A stretch of DNA of 64,000 nucleotides. It comes from Pythium myriotylum. Taxonomy: Eukaryota > Oomycota > Peronosporomycetes > Pythiales > Pythiaceae. Of this stretch, positions 40,667-52,068 are shown piece by piece. The notes under the pieces are model-generated. The model had not been told where the DNA came from, did not search any database, and worked only from the letters and a program-made list of their open reading frames with translations. The position numbers and the translations under genes were made by a program. Positions within the stretch are counted from its first letter, which is position 1, and the number at the start of each line of letters is the position of its first letter. The stretch lies in contig JALJCQ010000027.1 of NCBI GenBank assembly GCA_023091665.1, forward strand, positions 496,001 to 560,000, in the 5' to 3' direction.

Positions 40667-43600
40667 GCCACCGCCAACGTCAACAACGACAGATTCTGGA
40701 GGTCTCAGTGTGCGCTGGGCGATCTCTGCGTGTCGACTGGAGCCAGCACATTCGCTGCGGCGCCTGTGATTGGCTCCGACTTGTCCACGTTGACATCAGA
40801 CGGAGCCACTTCGAGCAGGGAGATGGGTTGAGAAGGGGTTTTCTGTTTGGCGCATGAAGACACGCCCGACAGGCCACAAGGGAGGGGTCCTTGGGTTTCT
40901 CTTGTCGACGGTCATGGCTGTCTGAGGAATCGAGAGAGTAGAGTCTTCGAAGGAAAACCGAGCGTGCAGGACTCAAATGAAAAACGGTAATACATAATGG
41001 GCAAACCACTTTTGTGGCCACGACTGTGATGGGTGCGAGAAGCACAGCGCTTGATGGTGTGATGGTGTGGTGATGTGGAACCCCACTGAACAAGTGCTTT
41101 TAATAGTTTCAAGAGAGAGGCGACAAGAGTAACGCGGCGTATGGGCGAGTATAGTCCGGCAATCGAGTTGCTTCGATGTCTCGCTGACTCCAAACACACC
41201 AGATTCCATCGCAGACAAGAAATATACAAGTCGACATTTGATAATCACCGTGCTGTTGTCCAAGACATCGCAGTGATCGAGAGCCGTGAGTTCATTTCGA
41301 AAAAGCTGCATCACATCACGGAGCCAAGACAAATGCGCTCTCGTGATAGTCGTCGCATGGAACCACTTGCTCCGGAGTGCTGACTCACTGTGGGTCGGAC
41401 GAGTCAACGGTTTGGGACAAGGCTTGACGAAGCATTTCCATTTCGACTCAATTGCGAAGTACGTTCATAATCATCGCGGATGACTGTCGATAGACCAGTC
41501 ATGATGAGAGCTTCGTGTTCGTGTCTGTCCCTCATGTGACGAGGCACAATCAAGCGATGCTTAACTTCGGAAGATCGAGGTAGATGGGACGGGTGGTATC
41601 ACCACAATTCATACATGTTTGCGCATGTCCCCTACGAGATCCAAATGACAAAGCTGCGCACATGAGCACAAAAAACTAGGCTATATGTGATTCTGCGAAA
41701 TGGCAGGTGACAGTCTGACGACCGAGGAAGCCGTTTAAATACGACACGACCAACAGAAACGGATTGATCAAGCATTATATGGAACCTCAGTAATTGAACG
41801 GCTGCGACGTGGTTTCGTGATACTATAGAAGATGGCGAGACGTGCGAGAGTTCATGCGAACCAAGACTGAAAAAGAACAAAATCTCCAGTGAGTTTTTTT
41901 CGCAGCTCTTCATTGACATAGTCATTCAGCGAGTTCAAGGCGGGATGAACCGTGGAGGGTCACTCAATATCGTAGTTTGATTCAGGATCAAGCACGTTTC
42001 GTCGGTGCGCAAAACCCAACGCCAGCATGTCAACTCACGGCTGGACGGCCTTCACTTGTACCTTGCACGATAGTTCTTTGAAATTGGCAAAGAGCAGGCG
42101 ACATTTGAATCAAACTTACCGCTCAAGGCTCGCCGATCAGCATTTGGTCGAGGCTCTGATCTACAAGTTTGAGTCTATTGAGTTGGGGGTGTATCAGCTT
42201 TGATAATGACACCGAGTGATGTCGCTTCGTTTTCTCACCAACACTGGAGCTTTCGTCTTCAGCTTGATCCTCATGGATCTGTCGAGGCTGTCTGGCAAAT
42301 CGAAGCAAATATATGACGAGTTCAGCAGCAGAGCCTCGGCTCCAGGCAGTGCTCGTCTCCGTGCTCCTGGCTCTCGATCCCGCTCAAACGTCTCAGATCT
42401 ACACGGCAGGTTCGTTTCCAAGATGTCGTGTCGATTTTTGTTCCGATTATCATGCGACTAAGTTTATGTGACTTTCTACCACCTCGCAGCAATTGAACGA
42501 GGTATGATATGCCATACTACAGAAGTTGATCAGGCAATGATGTCGTTCGAGGCGAATGCGATTTAGTCGGATATGGTTAGAGACGAACACCCGAGCTACA
42601 GGCCCGTCTATTCGAGCACTCGTGATCGACGACATCATCCTTCCAATTTCTGATATCATGCTTCTTCACCGATCGGTCCTCTCAAGCTTTGTGCCGCAAT
42701 GAATAGCATCTTCAAGGCCAATGTTGGCTGAATGCAACATGGATTATCCCATGCGCCTGATACTGATGGGTTTCTACAGTCGTCGTTGAAATACCCGTCT
42801 CGGCGAATCAGCGTGCCGTATGCGACCAGCCAACACGAACTTCTGCTGCATGACTCATATTGGTACCCCGAGCCTCCAGCGCCTTCCAGAAGCATGTCTT
42901 TTGCGGAAACATGAAAGATAAGCATGCTTCTCCGAGTATGTTGCCAGAAACATCGAGGTACTGAACTATTATATGGGAAGTTACTTGCCCAACTCCGGAT
43001 CTCGTCGATCGCAAATATAAGAAAGGCTGGGGATTTCCAAGAGCGGACTGCGAGAATTCGTGTCGGAATAGCTTACTAGCTCAAATACGCACGTCTACAC
43101 GATTTTACGGGATCAAAGCGAATTCACCAGGAATCGCCAAGAGTCAAACTGCAACAATTCCTCTAAATTCAACACGACCATTTCGACATGTACAGCGAGA
43201 CAAATCCCATCGCTTCTGCTATAGCTCAACGCTGCGTTCTCACCAGTTCGACTCGCATGTTCGTGCGAGTCAAGCATTACAACCCCACGTCTATGGAAGA
43301 ACTCGTTCTGGTTCTGGTGCTTCCCGCACCACATCCATGAGGCCCAACAGAGTCAAGGCGAGAACTGCCCATGCGTTTTGCCCTGAGATGGCTAGTAAGC
43401 GACATTAAAACACTCGGAACGAAAACAAAGCAACATTCCATAGCAACAATGACAGCGAGCGAGCGGTGAAAAAGCAGTAGCGCTGCGTTTCCACGTCGAG
43501 CTCCTGAGGAGGCCCTCGTGCTGGTCCGTTAAGACACGGCCGTGATCCCATCTCCACTCATCAGTCGAACTGGCATGAGGCACGCAACAAACCGGTGAAT
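40667..43600. other. 2.9-kb gene-poor region, possibly decayed elements
   Basis: Several medium minus-strand frames exist (40973-41407, 42656-42925, 42808-43014). None is intact or familiar. The stretch 42650-43014 reads in two overlapping minus frames with WDNPCC and a Leu-rich run, which could be a broken gene, but I could not name a family. No target duplications or long repeats were found by eye. Confidence 0.35.
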
Positions 43601-44007
43601 ACCGGTTTTATCCCGCGACCTGGGTGCTGATTGGCTCGTAACTGGTCGAAATGCCGACGACCACACGATTTCGACGCGGATTGGCTGGGGGCGTTTTCCA
43701 TTTCGACCACTCAAGGCCCAGAACAGAAACAGGTGGAAGCGCGCCCGTGGGTCTGCCGCGTCTAACCACAACCACAGCGGCGATCAACATTGGGGAAATC
43801 CCGCTTCCGGGCTCCTCCGTCGCAGCAGCCGAGAACGGAATCTGACGGACGGTAGTCGAGCGCCCTTCATTGGAGGATCGACCGGCCCAGTCGAGTAGCG
43901 AGGGGCGTCGCGCGTGCCTCTAGAGAGCTCCGAGAACAAGTTTTAGACCCGCAGCGCGACGGTGGTTAGACCGACTTTTGTTGGCGTCGTCGTGGAACAC
44001 TCTCATC
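43601..44007. promoter_or_regulatory. Promoter region of Cys/His-repeat gene C
   Basis: CCAAT (as ATTGG) at 43630, 43680 and 43869; two TTAGACC motifs at 43943-43949 and 43966-43972, close to the start codon; half AGAAC sites near 43834 and 43932. Confidence 0.5.
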
Positions 44008-45036
44008 ATGATGCGCATGGATCTGCTGCTGAACCCGGGCACGCCGCCGCCGTCGCCCGTTCGGGAACACGTGGAGAACACCAACGTAGGAACGGTTCTG
44101 CCGTCGCTGCTCTCGCTGGATCAAAAGCGAGAACCGTTCCCGAGCACGCCAACGGAGACCGTGCTTGTTGCCAACCAGAGACCGTCGGGCTCCCTCGACG
44201 AGCCCGAGACGCCCGAGAAGCCGGCGCCCAAGCGCGTGAAGAGAGACCTCCCGGGCGTGCGGCTGCTGCTCGAGAGCGTGGACAACCAGCGAGACGACGA
44301 CGACAAGCCCGGCATCTTCTCGGGCCACGCGTTCTGGGGCAAGGTGCCGTCGCTGAACCAGTCGGTGTCGCCGTCCGATGTGTCCCAGTACGAGGCCAAG
44401 ACCATGCCCCGCATTTCGTTCTTGGGCGAACTGAGCTCGGTGCTGCCGCTCCGCAACATCTCGCCGGCGGTGGCTGAGCAGGACGCGACGACTGAGCCCG
44501 AGTCAGCGGCAGTGTCGGTAGCCGGTGACGAGGGCCCGACGGACGAGGCGGGAGAGCCCTCCTCGAACGGAAGCAAGAAGAAGAAGATCACGATCTGCAA
44601 AGAAGAAGGATGCAAGAGCCAGGCTCTTTCGAAGCAGCTCTGTATGAAGCACGGGGTACGTAGCCTTTCCTCTCATCCGTTCTCAGAAAGTGTGGGAGCT
44701 GACTCGTTGTGGGGATGACAGGGTGGTCCTCGATGCTCTTTCCCTGACTGCAATAACGGCGCAAAGCTCAGGAACCTTTGCTTCCAACACGGCGGTTCGA
44801 CGATCTGTCTCGCCCCGGGCTGCTCGAGCAAAGCCAAACGGTTCGGGTACTGTTGGTCGCACGGTGGCGGACGCATTTGCGCCGAAGAAGATTGCAACAA
44901 GGTTGCTGCTCAAGGAGGCATGTGCTGGGCCCACGGCGGAGGCAACCGCTGCAAGCTGCCGGGCTGTACGAAGAGATCGTACAAGCAGCACGACTACTAC
45001 TGCAAGCGCCACGCCGAGGTCTCTGCAGACTACTAA
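44008..45036 (+). CDS. WRKY19-like Cys/His-repeat protein C, two exons
   Basis: Exons 44008-44655 and 44722-45036 with a 66-nt GT-AG intron give 320 residues, the longest member. MMRMDLLLNPGTPPPSP carries the shared N-terminal motif in variant form. A long Pro/Ser/Asp-rich middle follows, then GSKKKKITIC and five repeats (CKEEGC, CSFPDC, CLAPGC, CAEEDC, CKLPGC). The intron lies after H-G of repeat one, the same position as intron 1 of gene B, so it predates their duplication and was lost or never gained in A, D and E. Two AGAAC-N-GTTCT-like sites (44090-44098, 44129-44140) fall inside the early coding sequence. Confidence 0.82.
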
Positions 45037-45829
45037 TGCAGGCTCCGCCTGTACATTTTGAGGATGGGTCTCGATGCCAGGCAGAGACGCCAGTGGATAT
45101 GAATGCCGTTCAAGTAGAAGCCGCTGCCGTGGAGGCAGATAATTTATGGCCGCCAGTTGGTGAAGGAGAGGTAGGGAAGACGAGGTCACGTTTTAATAAA
45201 ATAAAACGCGACGATGACTCCCACAAACTTCCTCCGATCATCATGTCACAACAAGACACTGAGCGGTGAACATCCGACTCTCTTCACCCACCTTAGATCC
45301 ACGTACACCGACACCCACCGAACGAGTCGCTGTTCGCTTTCTAGCGTGCCGTCGCTGGACCGAGGCCGCCATCAGACATGATGCAACATCATTCATGCAC
45401 ACACATCGCATCTCGTGCATGGGCGGTTCTAGTCTCCTAGCGTCTCGACGACAGCGGTGAAAAACGAGCCGGTCATCCATCCAGAATCAGCATCGACCGA
45501 CGCAGCCGCCGGCCGAGTTTACTCCTACAAATGGTCATCCCGCGACAATCGCATCTTAGAAGAGCTTCACGATCTTCAAAGACGAAAAATACTAGAGCCA
45601 GACTCGTTCCGATCAGCTCCTCATGATGAATGGACCGCGAGACCTTTACCTAGCATCGGTAGTGCCTTAGTGTTCTTGCATACTAACTCGTACCGATGGC
45701 GTTGAACTACTGCAGCCCGATCTTTGATGCTCTATCCATGATCACAACAGCTTTCGTAGTGATCAAGAATGTCTTTGGCTTTCTAGTACCGTAGTACGGT
45801 CGTTCTAGTATCTGAGTTTGCCCAGGCAG

Positions 45830-46070
45830 AGTCGTACTAATGGCTGCTTCTGCTTCAGAGGCGGCCATTAGGCTGACGCGTGCTGTACATTGCGAGGAGG
45901 CGTCATGTTGCGAGACCGATCTGCCAGTGGATAAATTGAGGCTGCTGCCGTGGATGCAGATGGAGTTCATGACCACCAGTGGATGAAGGAGAGAGAGGGA
46001 AATCTAGGTAACGTTGGAAAGAGGAAGCGATCACCATGGTTGTCATCCATTTGACTCAGAGTCCAAGCAG
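45830..46070 (+). pseudogene. Relic copy of the 3' end and downstream flank of gene C
   Basis: Degenerate match to 45030-45200. Shared pieces include CTGTACATT, CCAGTGGAT, GCTGCCGTGGA-GCAGAT, CCAGT-GGTGAAGGAGAG and CTAGGTA/TAGGGAA. The coding repeats are not readable. It suggests a former tandem copy of gene C. Confidence 0.5.
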
Positions 46071-48113
46071 TTTTAGTAGACGCCTGACTGCTGAGACTGA
46101 CAGGCTTTACTAGATTCCGCGAAGAGTCGGACACGCCGCGTCCAGCAAAGATCATCCTCGATTGTTGCTCAGGTCGCTGTCTGCGTCCAGCATCAGCTTG
46201 CGCTCCTATCCTTCGCACACCCGATCCTGGCTGCCTCGCCTGCCTGGAGCCTCAACGATCGTCAGCTCCGCCCCCCTTTCCGCACCGCACGAAACAGCAC
46301 CGTGGTCGTTTAATGCTCGGCGGTCGTGGGTGAATCTCCGATGGCGTACGGTTCTTGTTGACCACCGACTGCGGGCGTTTTCATGCCTGCTCGTGCAGGT
46401 GCGAGAGATCCGCGAGCCGAAAGATGCGACGCGGCGACGTGGCTTCGTACGCACGCATCTCCCACGTGGAACCGCCGGGCGGCGCACGCCAGACACCGGG
46501 CCGAGCGGACGTCAGGTCAGCCTCGTCAAGCGTTGCGCGAGCGAGGCTGCCAGCATCTCAGGAGCCTGCGACGAGGGTCTGGCCTGGTGCTGTCCCCGTG
46601 CCGACGCGTGGGTGGCGACCGCGCGGCAGGGAAACGAGCTTTTCACTGGCTGCCGTGGCTCGCGATCTTCGCTCGTCTGCAGCAGCCTTCTGCGTTTCTG
46701 CGAAACTCGCGAGTTGCCGCCAGAGACAGACGAGCAACGTAGACATGTCGCGCGTCATTCGAGAGATCCAGCGCCCCAGGTGCCAGCGGAACAGCATTCG
46801 TCTGCAGTCTCCATGGCCGCCAGCTGGAGGAGGCTGCGTCACAGAGGCGCTTGAATCTCTCTCTCGGTCTCAGTTCAGCTGGCGGTGAGCCCTTCGTGGC
46901 CAGTCGTTCGTGGTAGGTAGGATACTATGATACTAGAGTACTACTTGTCGGAGTTTCCGTTGGATTTTGGATTCGATCTGAATCCAAAACCGCCCCGGAA
47001 CGGAAAAATACGGTAACTGCAGTTTGGCGCCGAGCGCTCGATTGTCAAGAATCTGAGTGCGGGAAGAGTCTAACTGCGGATCATCCAACGCAGATTGGTC
47101 CACAGACACACGCGCGAGCAACTCTTTCCACACGACGCCACGCTCCCTCGAGAGGGTTCTCGTGGTGATTGGACGGCACGCACACGCTCCCAACGTTGGT
47201 GCAGAGTCACGAGAATCTGTTCTGCGCATTGGCGAGGGGGATGGGATTGTCTCATGGGGGGGCTCCGAGAATCCACTTCAGCTTTCGTCTCGGCCGTGAT
47301 TGGCTCGCTCGCAACCCAACGTGGCCCTCGGAGCAGCGTTGCTTGAGCGCACGCGGCCAGCAGAGTGCTGGACTTGCGCAAGCGTTCGCGCCAACTTGCA
47401 ATTTGCGCAACAAACCAACAATAAGCCCTAGCCCTTTTCGCTGTCGTAAGGGGTGTGATTGGTGGAAAACACGAATCTTTCGGGCAGATTCGGCCGCTGG
47501 ATCTTTTGGATGGTGGCCGGGCGTCCGTCCACAGAGCCAAAACACCAGAAGTGAATGCGAGTGCAAAGCGCGGGCACGCGCTGGTTGAAGTGTGCAGGCC
47601 ACGGGAACCGCCTCGCACCGCCTCCCGTCCACTGAGTGGGACCGCGAGGAATTTCCCAACATTTCCGGAACTTGAAGGACCGCGGCTCGCCCGCGCTCTG
47701 ACGCAAACAGACGCGCGGGCCGCCCGACCGACTCAGCCCGTCGGGACTCGAATCTGACGCCAGGTCATTCCATTCACTCACGGCTCCACACGCTGCTGTC
47801 TCTTTTCCCCCACTCCGTCGCATGCGCCCAGCTGCTGCACGCCCCGTGCGTTTCTGTACACTAGAACGACAGCACAAATTTCGCCGACGGGGAGCCCGAG
47901 ACCGAATCCTCCCAGCCAGCCAGGCTTTCGCAAACCACCGTGCCGTACACCCAACCCTCCGGCAAAACCATCCTCTCGTCTAATCTCCCCCTCCTCCTCC
48001 GCTCCGCTCCGCTCCCGTCCCCCCTGCCCCCTCCGCCGTCGGCGTTCGCTGCCCCATCGCATTTCTGAATTGGATCGCGACGTACCAGGCCAGACTCTAC
48101 AGGCTCCGACACC
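46071..48113. promoter_or_regulatory. Long non-coding upstream region of gene D with CCAAT array
   Basis: ATTGG (CCAAT on minus) occurs at 47094, 47168, 47299 and 47458, three of them as GTGATTGG. AGAAT-type half palindromes (GAGAATCTGTTCTG near 47211-47224) are also present. The open frame at 46162-46854 has no family resemblance and is taken as chance in GC-rich DNA. Confidence 0.4.
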
Positions 48114-48656
48114 ATGTGCTGCAGCAAAGCCGCGCTCTCTTTCATCCTCAATGGCTCGCAGCCCGAGCCGCAGCAACAGGCACCGGCGTCGCCCCCTCCG
48201 GCGGCGCCCTCGACCTCGGCGCCCACGAGCCCCGCCGTGCCCTTCAAGCAGGGCCCGCGCAAGTTCTCGATCACGTCGTGCGACCCGGAGAACCGCACGA
48301 CCACCAAGCGCCTCTCGTCCTTCAGCAAGCTCACGATCGGCGACCTGCTCTCGCCCGAGCCGACGGCCAACGCCGCCATCACGGTGCCCAAGCGCCGCAA
48401 GGTCGTCCACTGCACTGTGCCAGGGTGCAAGAGCCGCGCGCTCACCCGCAAGCTCTGCATGCGCCACGGCGGTGGCTCGCGCTGCCAGGCGCCGGGCTGC
48501 ACCAACGGCGCCAAGCTCCGTAACCTCTGCTTCCAGCACGGCGGCTGCACGACCTGCCTCGTGGTCGAGTGTGAGAACGTGGCCAAGCGCTTCGGCTACT
48601 GCCCTAGACATGCCACGCACGCAAGCGAGAAGAACTTGATTTCTGCGCCAGCGTAG
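48114..48656 (+). CDS. WRKY19-like Cys/His-repeat protein D, short form
   Basis: 180 residues, intronless. MCCSKAALSFILNGSQPEP carries the shared motif with G in place of the final P. A Pro/Ala/Ser-rich linker leads to PKRRKVVHC and only three repeats (CTVPGC...CMRHGGG, CQAPGC...CFQHGGC, CLVVEC...CPRH). Repeats four and five are absent and no remnant is visible downstream, so it is a natural short form or a truncation. Another short conserved-looking stretch (SFSKLTIGDLLSPEP) precedes the basic patch. Confidence 0.8.
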   Translation: MCCSKAALSFILNGSQPEPQQQAPASPPPAAPSTSAPTSPAVPFKQGPRKFSITSCDPENRTTTKRLSSFSKLTIGDLLSPEPTANAAITVPKRRKVVHCTVPGCKSRALTRKLCMRHGGGSRCQAPGCTNGAKLRNLCFQHGGCTTCLVVECENVAKRFGYCPRHATHASEKNLISAPA

Positions 48657-51294
48657 ATGTCATCACGCATCTCCAAAGTGGAAGCGAAACGCTGGAGTCC
48701 ATCGTTTGGTCCAAGAAAGTCGTCGCCGCCGCCAAGGAGTTGATTTGCAGCGGGAAGGAGATCGAAGGGTGCACTGGCGATGGTCGATTTAGCAGTTACC
48801 GGCCCGCATCTCATGCAATAGTCGTGACTTGACACAGGCTTGAAGTCCGTAATCAAACTCGAGTCTTTTGATCAATTGAAGAAGTTGCGATAGTTGAGCA
48901 ATAGGCAGCCCTTGGCCAAGAATCCTCATGCAAAGCAACAGTGGCAATGAAACGCGAGAATTTGATACTTGAACAGTCCAAAACTTTAAACTGGATGTAG
49001 ACCGTGGAAATGATCCACTCAGATTCGTGGGGCACGTCTCTATCCTCACCTTCGGCGTGACTGGTGCGTGTCGGGTGGATTAGCCCCACCGATTGGCCAC
49101 CCTCCAAGCAGCCAGCAGCTCTTAGATTCGGCGACACGCTCCAGAATCCAGGAGCTTACACATAAGCGCTGCGCACAACCTCACAAGCTTACATGACGGC
49201 CAGGAAAATCGCCCGTCTGGCTGAGAAACAAGTACAGAGAGTGTCAGGGAGGGTGCCACGTCGTGTGCGTGGTCTAGCGCGTCCAGGGGGGCTGGGCCAA
49301 TCGCTGGAGCTGACACAAACGACGTCGACTTCCAACCCAGACTCGTTCTCATGGAGGATACGAGGCATACGGTAGGAGAATCATTACTGGCAAGAATGGT
49401 CCTTCCACACAAGTCCTGTCTATTCGATTTTTGGATGATCGCAGAGACCATGAGCTCCTTCTTCTTCCAAGAGAAAGAGCCGCGGCGCCTCGACAAGTTT
49501 TCCATTGTTATCGTGGAGGCTAGGGGGTTACATAGACTATATACTGATTTATGAATGGACAGGTCAGGTGTCTGAGTATAATTACAATTGCAGCCAATGA
49601 TGTCAATTTAATTGTCATATTGGATACACAGGCTCAACAGCAACTTCACTGACAGAGCTGAAGCACCAGCACGGATATGTTCGGATTTGGAGGGCGAGTA
49701 ATCGCTTGAGACGTTTTCGCACGATCGGCTTCCGCTTGTTGACGCCGTTGCATTGACACCGCGTATCCTTGACCTCGTGCAGTGCTAGCTGATGAGGCTC
49801 AGGCTGAGCAGCAAGCAGGCCCACTCCTCTCGGCTGGAACTCACGCCTCAGCGGAGATGTACACGTGTATTGTTTAGCAGATGATCACTGGGTGGAGGAG
49901 GTGGGTCGCGTTCGGATACACGCCCCTATCTGCGTCGACACGCGTCACAGTCATAGTTCAGTGGCAGTCGACGAGCCCCCATCGCGGCGGAACGGAGATC
50001 TCACGAACTGTATCGCTCTGCACTGCTAGGTATCAGTACCGTACAAAGATACTCTATGTACCTGCACCTTGCAGTTGGTTGGCCAGGAGCAAGCCACAGA
50101 CCACGGGGTTCGGTGTTTATGCCGCGCACACCACACCATAATGTAGCCCTTCCCATTCTCTGAGATTGCCAGCCTGGGATGCTTCATCAGGTCGCCGGAC
50201 AAGTGGCCACTCAAACTAGCGAAAAGCCTCGAGTTTGCGACGCTCTGAGAATTCTGTTTCGGCGGCTGCGGTCTTTTTCGCTCCGGCTCGTTCCCTTGAT
50301 CATCCGTCGGATGATCCCTCACGCGAAGGATAGCTCTCGAATCGCCGAAGTGAGGTGGGGCTCGCGGCAAAAGCCGACAAGTTGGGCTCGTGGAGACACG
50401 ACCGATCACGTTTTTTTCCAAATAATTGGAAACCGCTTGCGTGCCTCCAGAGGGCTCGGGCGTGAGCAAGGATACAGATCTCATTCCCTCGAATGGCTTC
50501 CATGCAGAAATATTCCCATCCAAATGAGCTTGCGGTTCGTGTATGATCGTCTTGCAAGGACGTCAATTGGGGAGTGTGGCCCGTATCAGATCGGGGCAAG
50601 TGAAAATTCTCGCCAGGCTACCGAGTGCCGCCGAGGGCCGCGCGAAAATTCGTCTGTGCTAACAAGACCTGTTGGCGGCCATCCATTCCCATCTGATGAG
50701 GAAGTTGGTGGCTTTTCCGAGACCTTTTCGGAGGCCCCACGGCCGCGGGAAATCCTGGCTCAAGCTCAACTTGAAAACGGCCTCTTCGTTTCTTCGCGAA
50801 TGCACTTCTCGCTCGTCCGTCATGGGAACCGCCGTGCTCATGGCTCCATTCTGCCTGGGGGGGGGAAGAGCCTCGGCAACTCGGGGCAACAAAAGAGGAT
50901 GGGGCGGGGAAGGGCTCGAGTCTTCCAAAGCAGCCAATCCTTTCAGCCGTGCTGCGGGTGACACGGCGTCATCACGTTCTTAAGCCAATCACCTCGCAAA
51001 ACCAGGCGATGACCAGTGCCTCCTAGCTAATCGAACAAAGACGCAGCGGGCTTTTCTCTCTTCGGGTCGCGCTCGCCCTCACGTCCTTGGCCTCGGCTGT
51101 GTCCGCGAAGCGGCGGCAGAGCCGTGTGACCCGACGCCGACGCCGCGGCGTCTGGGGCCCATTCCTTGTTTTACTCAACAAGCGAGCCAGCTGGAAGGGC
51201 ACCTCTCAAGATTCACGTCGAGCGCCCGGGATCTCCGCTCGTGCCCGCGTGTCCATTCCTGAATTTGCGCCGTTCGTGCTTGCCCGACGACCAA
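48657..51294. other. Gene-poor region upstream of gene E
   Basis: No supported gene. CCAAT boxes at 50934 and 50985 are the nearest recognised elements to gene E. The frame 50179-50961 looks like chance coding in GC-rich DNA. Confidence 0.35.
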
Positions 51295-52006
51295 ATGTAC
51301 TCGGCCTCTGAAGACAACAGCAAGGCCGCGCTGGCCTTCATCCTGAACCCGACCGCGGACGCGGAGAGGAGCCAGGCGGCGTGCACGTCGCCTGCTCTCT
51401 ACGGCGGCCTGGGCGTGCCGTCGTCGCTGTCGCCCGCGCGAAAGACGCCTAGTTCGCCGTCAGACGATGCCTCGATGACGAGCGAGGAAGAGCGCGACGA
51501 CGAGAACCCGTTCTCGATCCACGGCCGCAGCCTGCTCTCCGAGTCGACGATCATCGACACGCAAGTGAGCCGCCTGCTCGCGCTCGACCTCCACCACAAC
51601 GGCAAGATGCGCGTGCGCAAGTCGGCGATCTGCTCGCACGCCGACTGCCCGCGCGCCGCGGTCTCGCGGGGGCGCTGCGTGCGCCACGGCGGCGGCTCGC
51701 GCTGCACGTACCCCAACTGCACGCACGGCGCGCGCCTCTACAACCGCTGCTTCCACCACGGCGGCTGCAAGATCTGCAAGGTCGACGGCTGCACGAGCAA
51801 GGCCAAGCGCTACGGCTACTGCTGGTCGCACGGCGGCGGGCACATCTGCGACGCGCCCGACTGCTCCAAGGTCGCGGCGCCCGGCGGCTTCTGCTGGGCC
51901 CACGGCGGCGGCAACCGCTGCCGCGTCGACGGCTGCAACCGCCGCTCGTACCAGAAGCACGATTACTACTGCAAGCAGCACACGGGCGGCGACGGCGACG
52001 CCTCGC

Positions 52007-52011
<5 letters not shown>
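51295..52011 (+). CDS. WRKY19-like Cys/His-repeat protein E
   Basis: 238 residues from ATG 51295; upstream in-frame sequence has no ATG. MYSASEDNSKAALAFILNPTAD holds the shared N-terminal motif. A Ser/Pro/Glu/Asp-rich linker and GKMRVRKSAIC precede five repeats (CSHADC, CTYPNC, CKVDGC, CDAPDC, CRVDGC), ending YYCKQH. Repeats three to five are very close to those of gene A. Intronless like A and D. The stop codon runs directly into a (AG)28 microsatellite. Confidence 0.82.

Positions 52012-52065
<54 letters not shown>
52010..52065. repeat. (AG)28 microsatellite abutting a stop codon
   Basis: Uninterrupted AG from the second base of the TAG stop of gene E to 52065. It would lie at the start of the 3'UTR. 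Confidence 0.95.

Positions 52066-52068
<3 letters not shown>

Noticed and set aside
42656..43014. Possible broken secreted protein on the minus strand (WDNPCC region)
   Set aside because: Two overlapping frames and no family recognised; insufficient to call a pseudogene.
46162..46854. 230-codon open frame upstream of gene D
   Set aside because: Arg/Ser-rich composition, open frames in other phases over the same bases, and no recognisable domain; chance in GC-rich DNA.
50179..50961. 260-codon open frame
   Set aside because: Low-complexity Arg/Gly/Ser composition without family resemblance; overlaps promoter-like sequence of gene E.
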